In this document: positions 20,353 through 28,315 of the stretch, piece by piece | How the letters are laid out: every line of letters begins with the position of its first letter | Position numbering within the stretch: the stretch's first letter is position 1 | NCBI RefSeq assembly: GCF_018596335.1 | Contig: NZ_JAHEPS010000004.1 | Coordinates: 1-64,000 of the forward strand | Length of the DNA: 64,000 nucleotides | DNA from: Shewanella jiangmenensis | Lineage (GTDB): Bacteria; Pseudomonadota; Gammaproteobacteria; Enterobacterales; Shewanellaceae | Reading direction: 5' to 3' | Notes under the pieces: model-generated | Told to the model about the DNA's origin: nothing | Database searches by the model: none | Seen by the model: the letters and a program-made list of their open reading frames with translations, nothing else | Made by a program: the position numbers and the translations under genes

Positions 20353-20397
20353 ATGAGTTTAATGTCCTTAAATCTGGTATGTGAATTGCTGTATTGA
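20353..20397 (+). other. Possible 14-codon leader ORF
   Basis: ATG at 20353 lies behind a strong purine run (GGGGGAG) and reads MSLMSLNLVCELLY then TGA, 99 bp before the Fe-S protein gene. It could be a leader peptide influencing downstream translation or a chance ORF; there is no terminator or attenuator hairpin that I can draw around it. Confidence 0.2.
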
Positions 20398-20496
20398 GAG
20401 CGGTACGCCAGCGCCAAGTAGCGCAAAATAAACAAGAAATTGGCGGCCCTCACTTACAGAAACAGCCAAAGAACTGTTCAGGAACGCAACGTGAGC

Positions 20497-22161
20497 ATGA
20501 CAGAAAACACCCACAGAGCCGGGCACGCCGAGGTGCGCCGTCAGGTTCTGGCACAAACCCGCATACTCGGGAACCTTATTCCGCCAACGGTGAGCTATTC
20601 CACCGAGGGCCATGTCCTTATCCTCGGTGCCGAAGATCTCGCCCGCCTCGCGGCCGACAAATTGTCCGCCATGGCGAGCTGCACCATTCTGACCACTGAT
20701 GACATCAGCAGCCAGGATGAAGCCCATCTGGAGCAAGTGATGAACGCCGCCACCAGTGTCGAGAGCTTCTACAACAAGTTGGTGTCCATCAAGGGCTTTC
20801 TCGGCCAGTTTCAGGTGGTGGTTGAGCACAATGGCACAAAGGCGCAACTTTCCACCGTCGCCATTCGCCGCCCTCATTTTGATGTGGTGCTGGATTTGTC
20901 CATCGCGCCCGCCATCCAGCTCGAAATGCTGCCGCCGGGCTATTTTCATGTAGGTCAGGACAGCGCCAAGCTGGAAGATGCGCTGGCGCAGATCCCCGAT
21001 TTGGTGGGCCAGTTCGACAAGCCGCGCTACGTTAAGGTGAATGCAGATCTGTGCGCCCACAACCGTAACGGCCTCAATGGCTGTAACCGCTGCCTTAATT
21101 TCTGCCCCGCCGACGCGATTCAAAGCGTTGAAAAGAAAATCGAAATCGACCCTTACCTGTGCCACGGCGCCGGCAGCTGCACCAATGCCTGCCCAACCGG
21201 CGCCATCAGTTACGACCTGCCCAACCCGCAGGCGCTGCACAGCTTTTTGAATAAGCTGGTGGCCCGCTTTATCGAGCAGGCCCAGGAAGCACCGGTGATT
21301 TTGTTCCACGACCAGGCGCAAGGCCAGGCGCTAATCAACGATGACTTGCCCGGCGAAGTGCTGCCGGTGGCGCTGGAAGAAATCACAGTTGCCGCCATGG
21401 ATCACTGGCTGGCCGCGCTCGCCTGGGGTGCCCGCGAAGTCTTAATCCTTAACACCGCTGCCACCGCACCAACCCTGACCTCAATGCTGAAGGGCGAGGT
21501 GGCACTGGCCTGTCGTATCCTCGACGAAATGGGTCAGCCTGCGCGGGTGCGCCTTATCGATGAGGCCGAACTGACGGCGCTGTCGGCATCGCTCGACATC
21601 AGCCTCGACTGGCCTGTGATAGTGCCCGCCGGTTTTTCCGCAAGCGCCAAGCGCAGCACGCTATATGCCGCCATCGATCATCTCAATGCCCAGGCCGCCG
21701 ATGTGCGCACCACAGTGCCCATGACCAACGTGCCCTTCGGCAAGGTCAATCTCAAGCAGGATAACTGCACCCTGTGCATGTCCTGCGTGGCGATTTGCCC
21801 GACTGCGGCCCTTAAAGATGGCGGTGACGAGCCCAAACTGCTGTTTACCGAGCAGGACTGCGTGCAGTGCGGCCTGTGTGAGGCGGCGTGCCCGGAAAAA
21901 GTCATCAGCCTCAGCGCTCAGGTGAATTTTGACCCACAAAGCCGTCAGGCTGCGCGGGTACTCAAGGAAGAAAAACCCTTTGAATGTGTGCGCTGCGGCG
22001 CGCCTTTCGCGACCCAATCCATGGTGCACCGGATGCTGGATATGGTCGGCATGCACTCGGCATTTTCCGCCAACATCGAACGACTCAAGATGTGTGGCGA
22101 CTGCCGTGTGAAAGACATGTTTGAAGACATTCTTCAAGATCCGGAAAAGCAACTGAGATAA
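20497..22161 (+). CDS. Four-cluster 4Fe-4S protein of the fdh operon
   Basis: 554-residue ferredoxin-like protein. Two ferredoxin modules near residues 190-240 (CNRCLNFCPADAI and CTNACPTGAI) and two near 425-480 (CTLCMSCVAICPTAAL and CVQCGLCEAACPEKVI) bind four [4Fe-4S] clusters. A further Cys set follows (CVRCGAP, CGDCRVKD). No signal peptide or membrane helix, so it is cytosolic. The orthologue in Shewanella sits at the same place before fdhX. It may supply electrons or reduce the Mo cofactor or an assembly intermediate; this is inference. I chose ATG 20497; GTG at 20491 is an alternative. TorD follows after 10 bp. Confidence 0.88.
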   Translation: MTENTHRAGHAEVRRQVLAQTRILGNLIPPTVSYSTEGHVLILGAEDLARLAADKLSAMASCTILTTDDISSQDEAHLEQVMNAATSVESFYNKLVSIKGFLGQFQVVVEHNGTKAQLSTVAIRRPHFDVVLDLSIAPAIQLEMLPPGYFHVGQDSAKLEDALAQIPDLVGQFDKPRYVKVNADLCAHNRNGLNGCNRCLNFCPADAIQSVEKKIEIDPYLCHGAGSCTNACPTGAISYDLPNPQALHSFLNKLVARFIEQAQEAPVILFHDQAQGQALINDDLPGEVLPVALEEITVAAMDHWLAALAWGAREVLILNTAATAPTLTSMLKGEVALACRILDEMGQPARVRLIDEAELTALSASLDISLDWPVIVPAGFSASAKRSTLYAAIDHLNAQAADVRTTVPMTNVPFGKVNLKQDNCTLCMSCVAICPTAALKDGGDEPKLLFTEQDCVQCGLCEAACPEKVISLSAQVNFDPQSRQAARVLKEEKPFECVRCGAPFATQSMVHRMLDMVGMHSAFSANIERLKMCGDCRVKDMFEDILQDPEKQLR

Positions 22162-22171
22162 GAGACGCGCT

Positions 22172-22840
22172 ATGACCCAAGCTATTCGAGAAGTATCAGA
22201 AAACGATCAGTTCCGGGCCGACATTTACCAATTGTTGGCAGCCTTGCTGCGCCGTGCGCCGTCAACCGAGCTGCTGAGCTTTTTACAGGCCCTCGAGGTT
22301 GAGGCCGACGAAGACAACGACATGACCCGGGCCTGGGCCGCCATCAAGCTGGCCGCCGGCCAGTTCAGCCCCGAGCAGTTGGAAGACGAATATTTTGCGC
22401 TGTTCCTTGGCGTTGGCTGCGGCGAAATCCTGCCCTACGGCAGCTGGTTTATGACCGGCTCTTTGATGGACACGCCGCTGGCGCTGCTGCGACAGGACTT
22501 GGCGCAGATGGGCTTTGAGCGTGAAGAAAACGTCAAAGAGCCTGAAGATCATGTGGCCGCCCTGTGCGAAGTGATGGGCGCGCTCATCCTTGAGGCCCCC
22601 GGCTATCGCCAGCTCGCGTTTTACCAGCGCCACATGGGCAGCTGGATTGAGCGTTTCTGCGACACGGTTGCCAGAGCGCCGAGCGCCGCGTTTTACGCCA
22701 CGGTTGCCCAGCTCGCCAAGGCATTTTTTGCCCTGGAAGCGCGTGAGTTTGAACAGCTGAGCCTGAACATTCCGGTGAATTGCCCGGGCTCAGCCGATAT
22801 TGCCCCTGCCAGTGACGAAGCCGCCGTCGCGGTGCACTGA
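22172..22840 (+). CDS. TorD/DmsD-family redox enzyme maturation chaperone
   Basis: 222-residue cytosolic chaperone of the TorD/NarJ type. Visible family traits: all-helical composition, DIYQLLAALLRRAPS at the N-terminus, the LEDEYFALFLGVG core, LPYGSWFMTGSLMD and EPEDHVAALCEVM (the EPxDH motif, about residue 130). Such chaperones bind the Tat leader and help insert the molybdopterin cofactor before export. Its position just before fdhX and fdhA suggests the FdhA leaders as clients. Spacing of 10 bp to the gene before it shows one operon. Confidence 0.93.
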   Translation: MTQAIREVSENDQFRADIYQLLAALLRRAPSTELLSFLQALEVEADEDNDMTRAWAAIKLAAGQFSPEQLEDEYFALFLGVGCGEILPYGSWFMTGSLMDTPLALLRQDLAQMGFEREENVKEPEDHVAALCEVMGALILEAPGYRQLAFYQRHMGSWIERFCDTVARAPSAAFYATVAQLAKAFFALEAREFEQLSLNIPVNCPGSADIAPASDEAAVAVH

Positions 22841-22854
22841 CAGGCAATCAACCC

Positions 22855-22894
22855 GGCGGCTTCGGCCGCCAACCAAACCGCCGGCTCAGGCCGG
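22855..22894 (+). other. Two GC-rich hairpins between torD and fdhX
   Basis: GGCGGC-TTCG-GCCGCC (22855-22870) forms a stable hairpin with a UUCG tetraloop closed by C-G, and CCGGC-TCAG-GCCGG (22881-22894) forms a second. No T tract follows, so termination is unlikely. They may mark an RNA processing or stability boundary between chaperone and enzyme cistrons. Confidence 0.6.
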
Positions 22895-22918
22895 ATTTGA
22901 TAATAACAAGGAGACAAC

Positions 22919-23116
22919 ATGAAGAAGCCAGCTTCTGAAATGAGTCGTCGTGAACTGCTTAAGGCGCTCGCCATCGGCGGTGGTGCCGTTGCTGCCGCCA
23001 CTGTGGCCGGCACTGCTGCTGCCGCTGCGCCCACCGAGGCCGCCACAGATGAGCAAAGCGACAAGTATCGCGAGACCGAACATATCCGCAATTACTACGC
23101 CACGCTGCGTAATTAA
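22919..23116 (+). CDS. fdhX: FdhX, formate dehydrogenase region Tat-target small protein (copy 1)
   Basis: 65-residue protein with a Tat leader (SRRELLKALAIGGGAVAAATV) and a short conserved tail YRETEHIRNYYATLR. It matches the small 'formate dehydrogenase region Tat target' family that precedes Cys or Sec-type fdhA genes in Shewanella and other proteobacteria. It has no cofactor motif; it may be a small subunit or an assembly factor exported with FdhA. Ribosome site AAGGAG; fdhA follows after 23 bp. Confidence 0.88.
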   Translation: MKKPASEMSRRELLKALAIGGGAVAAATVAGTAAAAAPTEAATDEQSDKYRETEHIRNYYATLRN

Positions 23117-23139
23117 GTCCAGAAACCAAGGAGATTAAG

Positions 23140-25989
23140 ATGCGATTAACCCGCACCTCCACCGAGGCTCCCAAGGCTGACAAGCCAAGCCTCGGCATGA
23201 ATCGCCGTCAGTTCCTCAAGTCTGCCGGTTTTGCCACCGGTGGTATCGCCGCCGCTTCTATGCTGGGTACCGGCATGATGCGCCGCGCCGAAGCCAAAGA
23301 CGTGCCACACAACGCGCCAACCGAAGTGAAGCGTACCATCTGTTCCCACTGCTCTGTGGGCTGTGGTGTTTACGCCGAAGTGCAAAATGGCGTCTGGACC
23401 GGTCAGGAGCCAGCGTTCGATCACCCATTCAACCAGGGCGGCCACTGTGCTAAAGGCGCCTCTCTGCGTGAGCACGGCCATGGCGAGAAGCGCCTCAAGT
23501 ACCCAATGAAACTTGAAGGCGGCAAGTGGAAAAAACTGAGCTGGGAACAGGCTATCAACGAAGTGGGCGACAAGATGCTCAAGATTCGTGAAGAGTCAGG
23601 CCCCGATTCCGTGTACTTCATGGGCTCGGCCAAGTTCTCTAACGAACAGTCGTACCTGTACCGCAAACTGGCCGCGCTGTGGGGCACCAACAACGTTGAC
23701 CACTCGGCCCGTATTTGTCACTCAACCACAGTAGCCGGTGTGGCCAACACCTGGGGCTACGGTGCGCAAACCAACTCCTTTAACGACATCCGCAACTCCA
23801 AGTGCATGTTGTTTATCGGCTCCAACCCAACTGAAGCCCACCCGGTTGCCATGCAGCACATCCTGATTGGTAAAGAGCGTGGCGCCAAAATCATTGTGGT
23901 TGACCCCCGTTTCACCCGTACTGCGGCTAAGTCCGACGAGTACGTGCATATCCGTCCCGGTACCGACATCCCCTTCATCTATGGCCTGATTTGGCACATC
24001 TTTGAAAACAAATGGGAAGATACCGAATTCATCCGTACCCGTGTGTACGGCATGGAACGCATCCGTGAAGAAGTGAAGCGCTGGACGCCGGAAGAAGTTG
24101 AACTGGTTGCCGGTGTGCCCAAGGCACAAATGTACCGAGTGGCCAAAATGCTGGCCGACCATAAGCCCGGCACCATAGTCTGGTGTATGGGTGGTACCCA
24201 GCACCACGTGGGTAACGCCAACACCCGTGCTTACAGTATCCTGCAACTGGTACTGGGTAACATGGGCGTGTCCGGCGGCGGCACCAACATCTTCCGTGGT
24301 CACGATAACGTACAGGGCGCCACCGACTTCGGTCTGCTGTTCGACAACCTGCCCGGTTACTACGGCCTGACCAGCGCCGCCTGGAGCCACTGGGCCAACG
24401 TGTGGGATCTGGATCCCGCCTGGATTGCCGCCCGCTTCGATCAGGGCGAGTACCTGGGCAAGCAGCCACAGACCACCGCCGGTATTCCCTGCTCGCGCTG
24501 GCACGACGGCGTGCTGGAAGACAAAGCCAAGATTGCCCAGAAAGACAACATTCGTCTGGCGTTCTTCTGGGGTCAGTCGGTCAACACCGAAACCCGTGGC
24601 CGTGAAGTGCGTGAAGCTCTGAACAAGATGGACACTGTGGTAGTGGTTGACCCCTTCCCAACCATGGCCGGTGTCATGCACCAGCGCACCGATGGCGTGT
24701 ACCTGCTGCCCGCCTCGACCCAGTTCGAAACCTACGGTTCAGTATCGGCCTCCAACCGCTCACTTCAGTGGCGCGATAAGGTCATTGAGCCGCTGTTCGA
24801 GTCGCTGCCTGACCATGTGATCATGTACAAACTGGCCAAGAAAGTCGGCATCGAGAAAGAGTTCTGTAAGCACATTCAGGTCAATGGCGAAGAGCCACTG
24901 GTGGAAGACGTGACCCGCGAGTTCAACAAGGGCATGTGGACCATCGGCTACACCGGCCAGAGCCCAGAGCGTCTGAAGATGCACCAGCAAAACTGGGGCA
25001 CCTTCGATGTGAACACCCTGACCGCCCCCGGCGGCCCAGCCAAGGGTGAAACCTATGGTCTGCCATGGCCATGTTGGGGCACGCCTGAGATGAAACACCC
25101 CGGCACCCAGATCCTGTACGACACAAGCAAACACGTGAAAGACGGCGGCGGTAACTTCCGCGCCCGTTTCGGTGTTGAGCACGATGGCGTCAGCATCCTG
25201 GCCGTGGATTCTTACTCAAAAGGTTCTGAAATTCAGGACGGTTACCCCGAGTTTACCGCCGACATGCTCAAGCAGCTTGGCTGGTGGGACGACCTGACTG
25301 AAGATGAGAAAAAACACGCCGAAGGCAAAAACTGGAAGACCGACATTTCCGGTGGTATCCAGCGCGTTGCCATCAAGCACGGTTGTATTCCTTACGGTAA
25401 CGCCAAGGCGCGCTGTATCGTGTGGACCTTCCCGGACGATATCCCGCTGCACCGCGAGCCGCTGTATACCCCACGTCGCGACTTGGTGGCCAAGTATCCT
25501 ACCTACGACGACATGCAGGTTCAGCGTCTGCCTACCCTGTATAAATCCATTCAGGACAAGGACTTTGCCAAGGACTTCCCGCTGGCACTGACCTCAGGCC
25601 GTCTGGTTGAGTACGAAGGTGGCGGTGAAGAAACCCGCTCCAACCCGTGGCTGGCCGAGCTGCAGCAGGAAATGTTTATCGAAATCAACCCTGCCGACGC
25701 CGCCGACCGTGGTATCCGCGACGGTGACAACGTCAAGGTACACAGCCCTGAAGGCGCGGTCATCATAGTTAAGGCCATGGTGACTCCAAGGGTGATTGCC
25801 GGTGAATGCTTCATGCCATATCACTTTGCGGGCATCTTCGAAGGTGAAAGCCTTGAGAAGAATTATCCAGAAGGCACAGTGCCTTACGTACTGGGTGAAT
25901 CGGCCAACACAGTAATGACCTACGGCTACGACCCTGTGACTCAGATGCAGGAAACCAAGTCCAGCCTGTGTCAAATCAGCAAAGCCTGA
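23140..25989 (+). CDS. fdhA: Formate dehydrogenase catalytic subunit FdhA (copy 1)
   Basis: 949-residue periplasmic molybdopterin (or tungstopterin) enzyme that oxidises formate to CO2. Tat leader NRRQFLKSAGFATGG at residues 21-35. The N-terminal [4Fe-4S] cluster is held by Cys68, 71, 75 and 103 (CSHCSVGC...HCAKG). The metal ligand is Cys193 in RICHSTTVAG (codon TGT at 23716), so selenocysteine is not used; His194 is the conserved partner. Cofactor-binding blocks such as GSNPTEAHPV, CMGGTQHHVGNANTR and the C-terminal dinucleotide-binding region LTSGRLVEYEGGGEETRSNPWLAEL are intact. Electrons pass to FdhB and FdhC encoded next. It is closely similar over its whole length to the second copy at 28.3-31.2 kb. 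Confidence 0.96.
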   Translation: MRLTRTSTEAPKADKPSLGMNRRQFLKSAGFATGGIAAASMLGTGMMRRAEAKDVPHNAPTEVKRTICSHCSVGCGVYAEVQNGVWTGQEPAFDHPFNQGGHCAKGASLREHGHGEKRLKYPMKLEGGKWKKLSWEQAINEVGDKMLKIREESGPDSVYFMGSAKFSNEQSYLYRKLAALWGTNNVDHSARICHSTTVAGVANTWGYGAQTNSFNDIRNSKCMLFIGSNPTEAHPVAMQHILIGKERGAKIIVVDPRFTRTAAKSDEYVHIRPGTDIPFIYGLIWHIFENKWEDTEFIRTRVYGMERIREEVKRWTPEEVELVAGVPKAQMYRVAKMLADHKPGTIVWCMGGTQHHVGNANTRAYSILQLVLGNMGVSGGGTNIFRGHDNVQGATDFGLLFDNLPGYYGLTSAAWSHWANVWDLDPAWIAARFDQGEYLGKQPQTTAGIPCSRWHDGVLEDKAKIAQKDNIRLAFFWGQSVNTETRGREVREALNKMDTVVVVDPFPTMAGVMHQRTDGVYLLPASTQFETYGSVSASNRSLQWRDKVIEPLFESLPDHVIMYKLAKKVGIEKEFCKHIQVNGEEPLVEDVTREFNKGMWTIGYTGQSPERLKMHQQNWGTFDVNTLTAPGGPAKGETYGLPWPCWGTPEMKHPGTQILYDTSKHVKDGGGNFRARFGVEHDGVSILAVDSYSKGSEIQDGYPEFTADMLKQLGWWDDLTEDEKKHAEGKNWKTDISGGIQRVAIKHGCIPYGNAKARCIVWTFPDDIPLHREPLYTPRRDLVAKYPTYDDMQVQRLPTLYKSIQDKDFAKDFPLALTSGRLVEYEGGGEETRSNPWLAELQQEMFIEINPADAADRGIRDGDNVKVHSPEGAVIIVKAMVTPRVIAGECFMPYHFAGIFEGESLEKNYPEGTVPYVLGESANTVMTYGYDPVTQMQETKSSLCQISKA

Positions 25990-26016
25990 CCGTAACTTGA
26001 TGAGGAGAACGCCAAT

Positions 26017-26613
26017 ATGGCAGTCATGAAATTCCTGTGTGACACCAAGCGCTGCATCGAGTGTAACGGTTGTGTCACCGCCTGTAAGAACGAAAACGAC
26101 TCCGCCCTCGAGTGGGGTATCCAGCGTCGCCGCGTGGTCACCATCAAAGATGGTGAACCCGGCGAGGCCTCAATCTCGGTTGCCTGTATGCACTGCACCG
26201 ACGCGCCCTGTATGGCGGTGTGTCCGGCGAACTGCTTCTACAAGACCGAAGACGGCATAGTGCTGCACAACAAAGATACCTGTATCGGTTGTGGTTACTG
26301 CTTCTACGCCTGTCCTTTCGGTGCACCGCAGTTCCCGAAAAAGACCGCCTTTGGCAGTCGCGGCAAGATGGACAAGTGCACCTTCTGCGCCGGTGGTCCG
26401 GAGGAAAACTTCTCCGAGGCCGAGCGTAAGAAGTACGGTGCCAACCGAATTGCCGAAGGCAAACTGCCTATGTGCGCCGAGCTGTGTGCCACCAAGGCCC
26501 TGCTCGCCGGTGATGCTGAAGTGGTATCCAACATCTACCGTGAGCGCATGGCCGCCCGTGGCAATCCCAACATGATCTGGGGCTACAACCCTCAGACTGG
26601 TGAGATTAACTGA
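26017..26613 (+). CDS. fdhB: Formate dehydrogenase Fe-S subunit FdhB (copy 1)
   Basis: 198-residue electron-transfer subunit with four [4Fe-4S] motifs: CIECNGCVTACKNEN, CMHCTDAPCMAVCPANCF, CIGCGYCFYACPFGAP and CTFC plus MCAELCATKAL. It carries electrons from FdhA to the cytochrome subunit. It lacks a signal peptide and should cross the membrane bound to Tat-targeted FdhA. Unlike E. coli FdnH it has no C-terminal membrane helix. The gene is 27 bp after fdhA. Confidence 0.95.
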   Translation: MAVMKFLCDTKRCIECNGCVTACKNENDSALEWGIQRRRVVTIKDGEPGEASISVACMHCTDAPCMAVCPANCFYKTEDGIVLHNKDTCIGCGYCFYACPFGAPQFPKKTAFGSRGKMDKCTFCAGGPEENFSEAERKKYGANRIAEGKLPMCAELCATKALLAGDAEVVSNIYRERMAARGNPNMIWGYNPQTGEIN

Positions 26614-26675
26614 GGCCAAGCTGTGGCGGCGAATTCGGGTCAGCGCCTGAGTTCGTCGCCGCTAAAGGAGTGAAA

Positions 26676-27692
26676 ATGTTATCCAAAGCGTTCAACAAGT
26701 CACTGCAGCAGTTCTGGTCTGTAGCCTTGTTGGCGATTGCACTGGCGCTGGGGTCCGTATCCGGAGCCTTTGCCGCCGATGAGCAATCCAGCCAGCAACA
26801 GGCCGCCAAGACCAGCGATGCCGACCTGTGGCGCGCGGTGAAAGCCGGTGAATCCGGTTACACCACGGCCGAGGGCGTCGAAGCCGGCGTGCTGATTAAC
26901 GTGGCCGGTAATCAGGGCAAAGAAGTCCGCAATCAGTATCTGACCCCGGTAATGGGATTGGCAGTGGTGGGGGTGTTCGGTGCCTTCCTGCTGTTTTATC
27001 TGGTCAACGGCCCGTCCAAGCTGCATCACGGCTTTTCGGGTAAGTTGGTCGCCCGCTGGAGCAAGGCGGATCTGTGGATCCACTGGGTGATGGCGATTGC
27101 CTGTATGCTGCTGATTTTCACCGGCTTGACCATCATGCTCGGTCGTCATGTGCTGGAGCCTTATATCGGCGCCGGTTTGTGGGCCTCGCTGATTTACGGC
27201 AGCAAAACCGTGCACGACTTCGCCGGTCCTGTGTTTATGGCCGCGTGGGTCCTGTGTGTGGTGAAGTGGATGCCGCTGCAAACCTTCAAGATGTACGACC
27301 TTAAGTGGTTCTTGCTGGTGGGCGGTTACATCAACTTCGGCCCCTTCAAGGGCAAGCACCCCGACAGCGGTTTTGCCAATGCCGGTGAGAAGATGTGGTT
27401 CTGGACCCTGACCATCTTCGGTCTGTTTATCAGTGTCAGCGGCCTGATGCTGGTGTTGCCGGGTCTGGATTTGCCGCGTGAGGCCTCGATGGCCGCGCTG
27501 TTGGTGCATGCCATCAGCGCTATCATCATCATCGCCTTCACCATAGTGCATATCTGGATGGCAACCGTGCTCAGCGAAGGCGGTATGGAGTGTATGAAGT
27601 CCGGTTACTGTGATGAAAACTGGGCTATCCAGCACCACAATCTCTGGTACGACGAAATGAAGGCTAACGGCAGCCTGAAATATAAAGACTGA
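26676..27692 (+). CDS. fdhC: Formate dehydrogenase cytochrome b subunit FdhC (copy 1)
   Basis: 338-residue membrane cytochrome b556-type subunit that passes electrons to quinone. A cleavable-looking leader (ALALGSVSGAFAA) and a periplasmic stretch of about 60 residues come before the first stable helix (PVMGLAVVGVFGAFLLFYLV). Helices with likely heme-binding His follow (DLWIHWVMAIACMLLIF, TVHDFAGPVFMAAW, ALLVHAISAIIIIAFTIVHIW). ATG 26676 is preceded by AAAGGAG; GTG 26670 overlaps that site and is less likely. The terminator at 27711 follows, ending the first fdh operon. Confidence 0.93.
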   Translation: MLSKAFNKSLQQFWSVALLAIALALGSVSGAFAADEQSSQQQAAKTSDADLWRAVKAGESGYTTAEGVEAGVLINVAGNQGKEVRNQYLTPVMGLAVVGVFGAFLLFYLVNGPSKLHHGFSGKLVARWSKADLWIHWVMAIACMLLIFTGLTIMLGRHVLEPYIGAGLWASLIYGSKTVHDFAGPVFMAAWVLCVVKWMPLQTFKMYDLKWFLLVGGYINFGPFKGKHPDSGFANAGEKMWFWTLTIFGLFISVSGLMLVLPGLDLPREASMAALLVHAISAIIIIAFTIVHIWMATVLSEGGMECMKSGYCDENWAIQHHNLWYDEMKANGSLKYKD

Positions 27693-27710
27693 CGCTTAGT
27701 CTCGTGCTTA

Positions 27711-27736
27711 AAAGGCCCAGTTTTGACTGGGCCTTT
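27711..27736 (+). terminator. Rho-independent terminator after fdhC copy 1
   Basis: AAAAGGCCCAGT pairs with ACTGGGCCTTTT around TTTG and is followed by extra T residues. It separates the two fdhXABC sets, so the second needs its own promoter. Confidence 0.93.
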
Positions 27737-28108
27737 TTTATTCCCATCTCTAGTTGCTCAGTGGCTATCCCTGCAATGTTCAATTTTGCCCATATCCTGC
27801 GGCAATCCTGCCGCTGTAGCCCCCATCCCAGAATCACATTCCGGCTACAAAATTAACCACATTTAACTTTTGAATCAAAACGTTACACCTGCAATTTTTT
27901 GCCGGTTTCTTGCGTTTGTTAACAGAAGCGCAAGTTGAGTCTTTGCTCAGAACCACAACACTGCGCCAGATCAACTCCTGCGTGTACGCGCGCGGCTACA
28001 GTGGCGGCGAAAATTACCTAACTCACTAATAAAAGTGGGTTTTACAACAATAGTCGTGATTTTTGTTAACAGGGTGAGTCAGCTGCGCTGACGAATTCAG
28101 GAGCCAAT
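27737..28108. other. Leader region of the second fdhXABC set
   Basis: About 370 bp with an AT-rich centre and no gene. CTTGCG (27909-27914) and CGCAAG (27929-27934) form an inverted repeat around GTTAAC, and GTCAGC-TGC-GCTGAC (28078-28092) is a perfect hairpin just before the fdhX ribosome site. Two TTAAC boxes lie 10 bp apart at 27853-27867. A promoter must lie here, but there is no good sigma-54 element like that of the first operon. Confidence 0.5.
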
Positions 28109-28303
28109 ATGAACAAAACCCCCAACAGCGCCGGACGCCGGGCGTTTCTCAAGGCAGTGGCCTTGGGCAGCGTGGCCGGAAGCGCCGTGCTGGCCACAGG
28201 CCATGCTGCGGCAAAACCCGCTGCGCCAGCCCAGCCACAAGGCACGGGCTATCGTGAAACCGATCATGTCCGCCGTTATTACGCCAGCCTGCGCGGCGAG
28301 TAA
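28109..28303 (+). CDS. fdhX: FdhX, formate dehydrogenase region Tat-target small protein (copy 2)
   Basis: 64-residue paralogue of the protein at 22.9 kb. It has a Tat leader (GRRAFLKAVALGSVAGSAVL) and the family tail YRETDHVRRYYASLR. The two copies agree in the tail but differ widely in the leader and linker, unlike the much more similar fdhA, fdhB and fdhC pairs. Ribosome site AGGAG. fdhA copy 2 follows 12 bp on, so it is the first gene of a four-gene operon. Confidence 0.87.
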   Translation: MNKTPNSAGRRAFLKAVALGSVAGSAVLATGHAAAKPAAPAQPQGTGYRETDHVRRYYASLRGE

Positions 28304-28315
28304 AAGGAGTCAGTG

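Noticed and set aside
23716..23718. Selenocysteine codon in fdhA
   Set aside because: The active-site codon is TGT (Cys) in both copies; no in-frame TGA or SECIS-like need.
23722..24681. Long antisense open frames within both fdhA copies
   Set aside because: They appear at matching places in both copies because the sense codons are conserved; no independent gene features.
27853..27867. ArcA-type direct repeat before fdh copy 2
   Set aside because: The two TTAAC boxes are 10 bp apart rather than the usual 11 and match only the core; too weak to call.
27899..27914. Second sigma-54 promoter before fdhX copy 2
   Set aside because: TTGCCG-N5-TTGCG lacks the essential GG of the -24 element.
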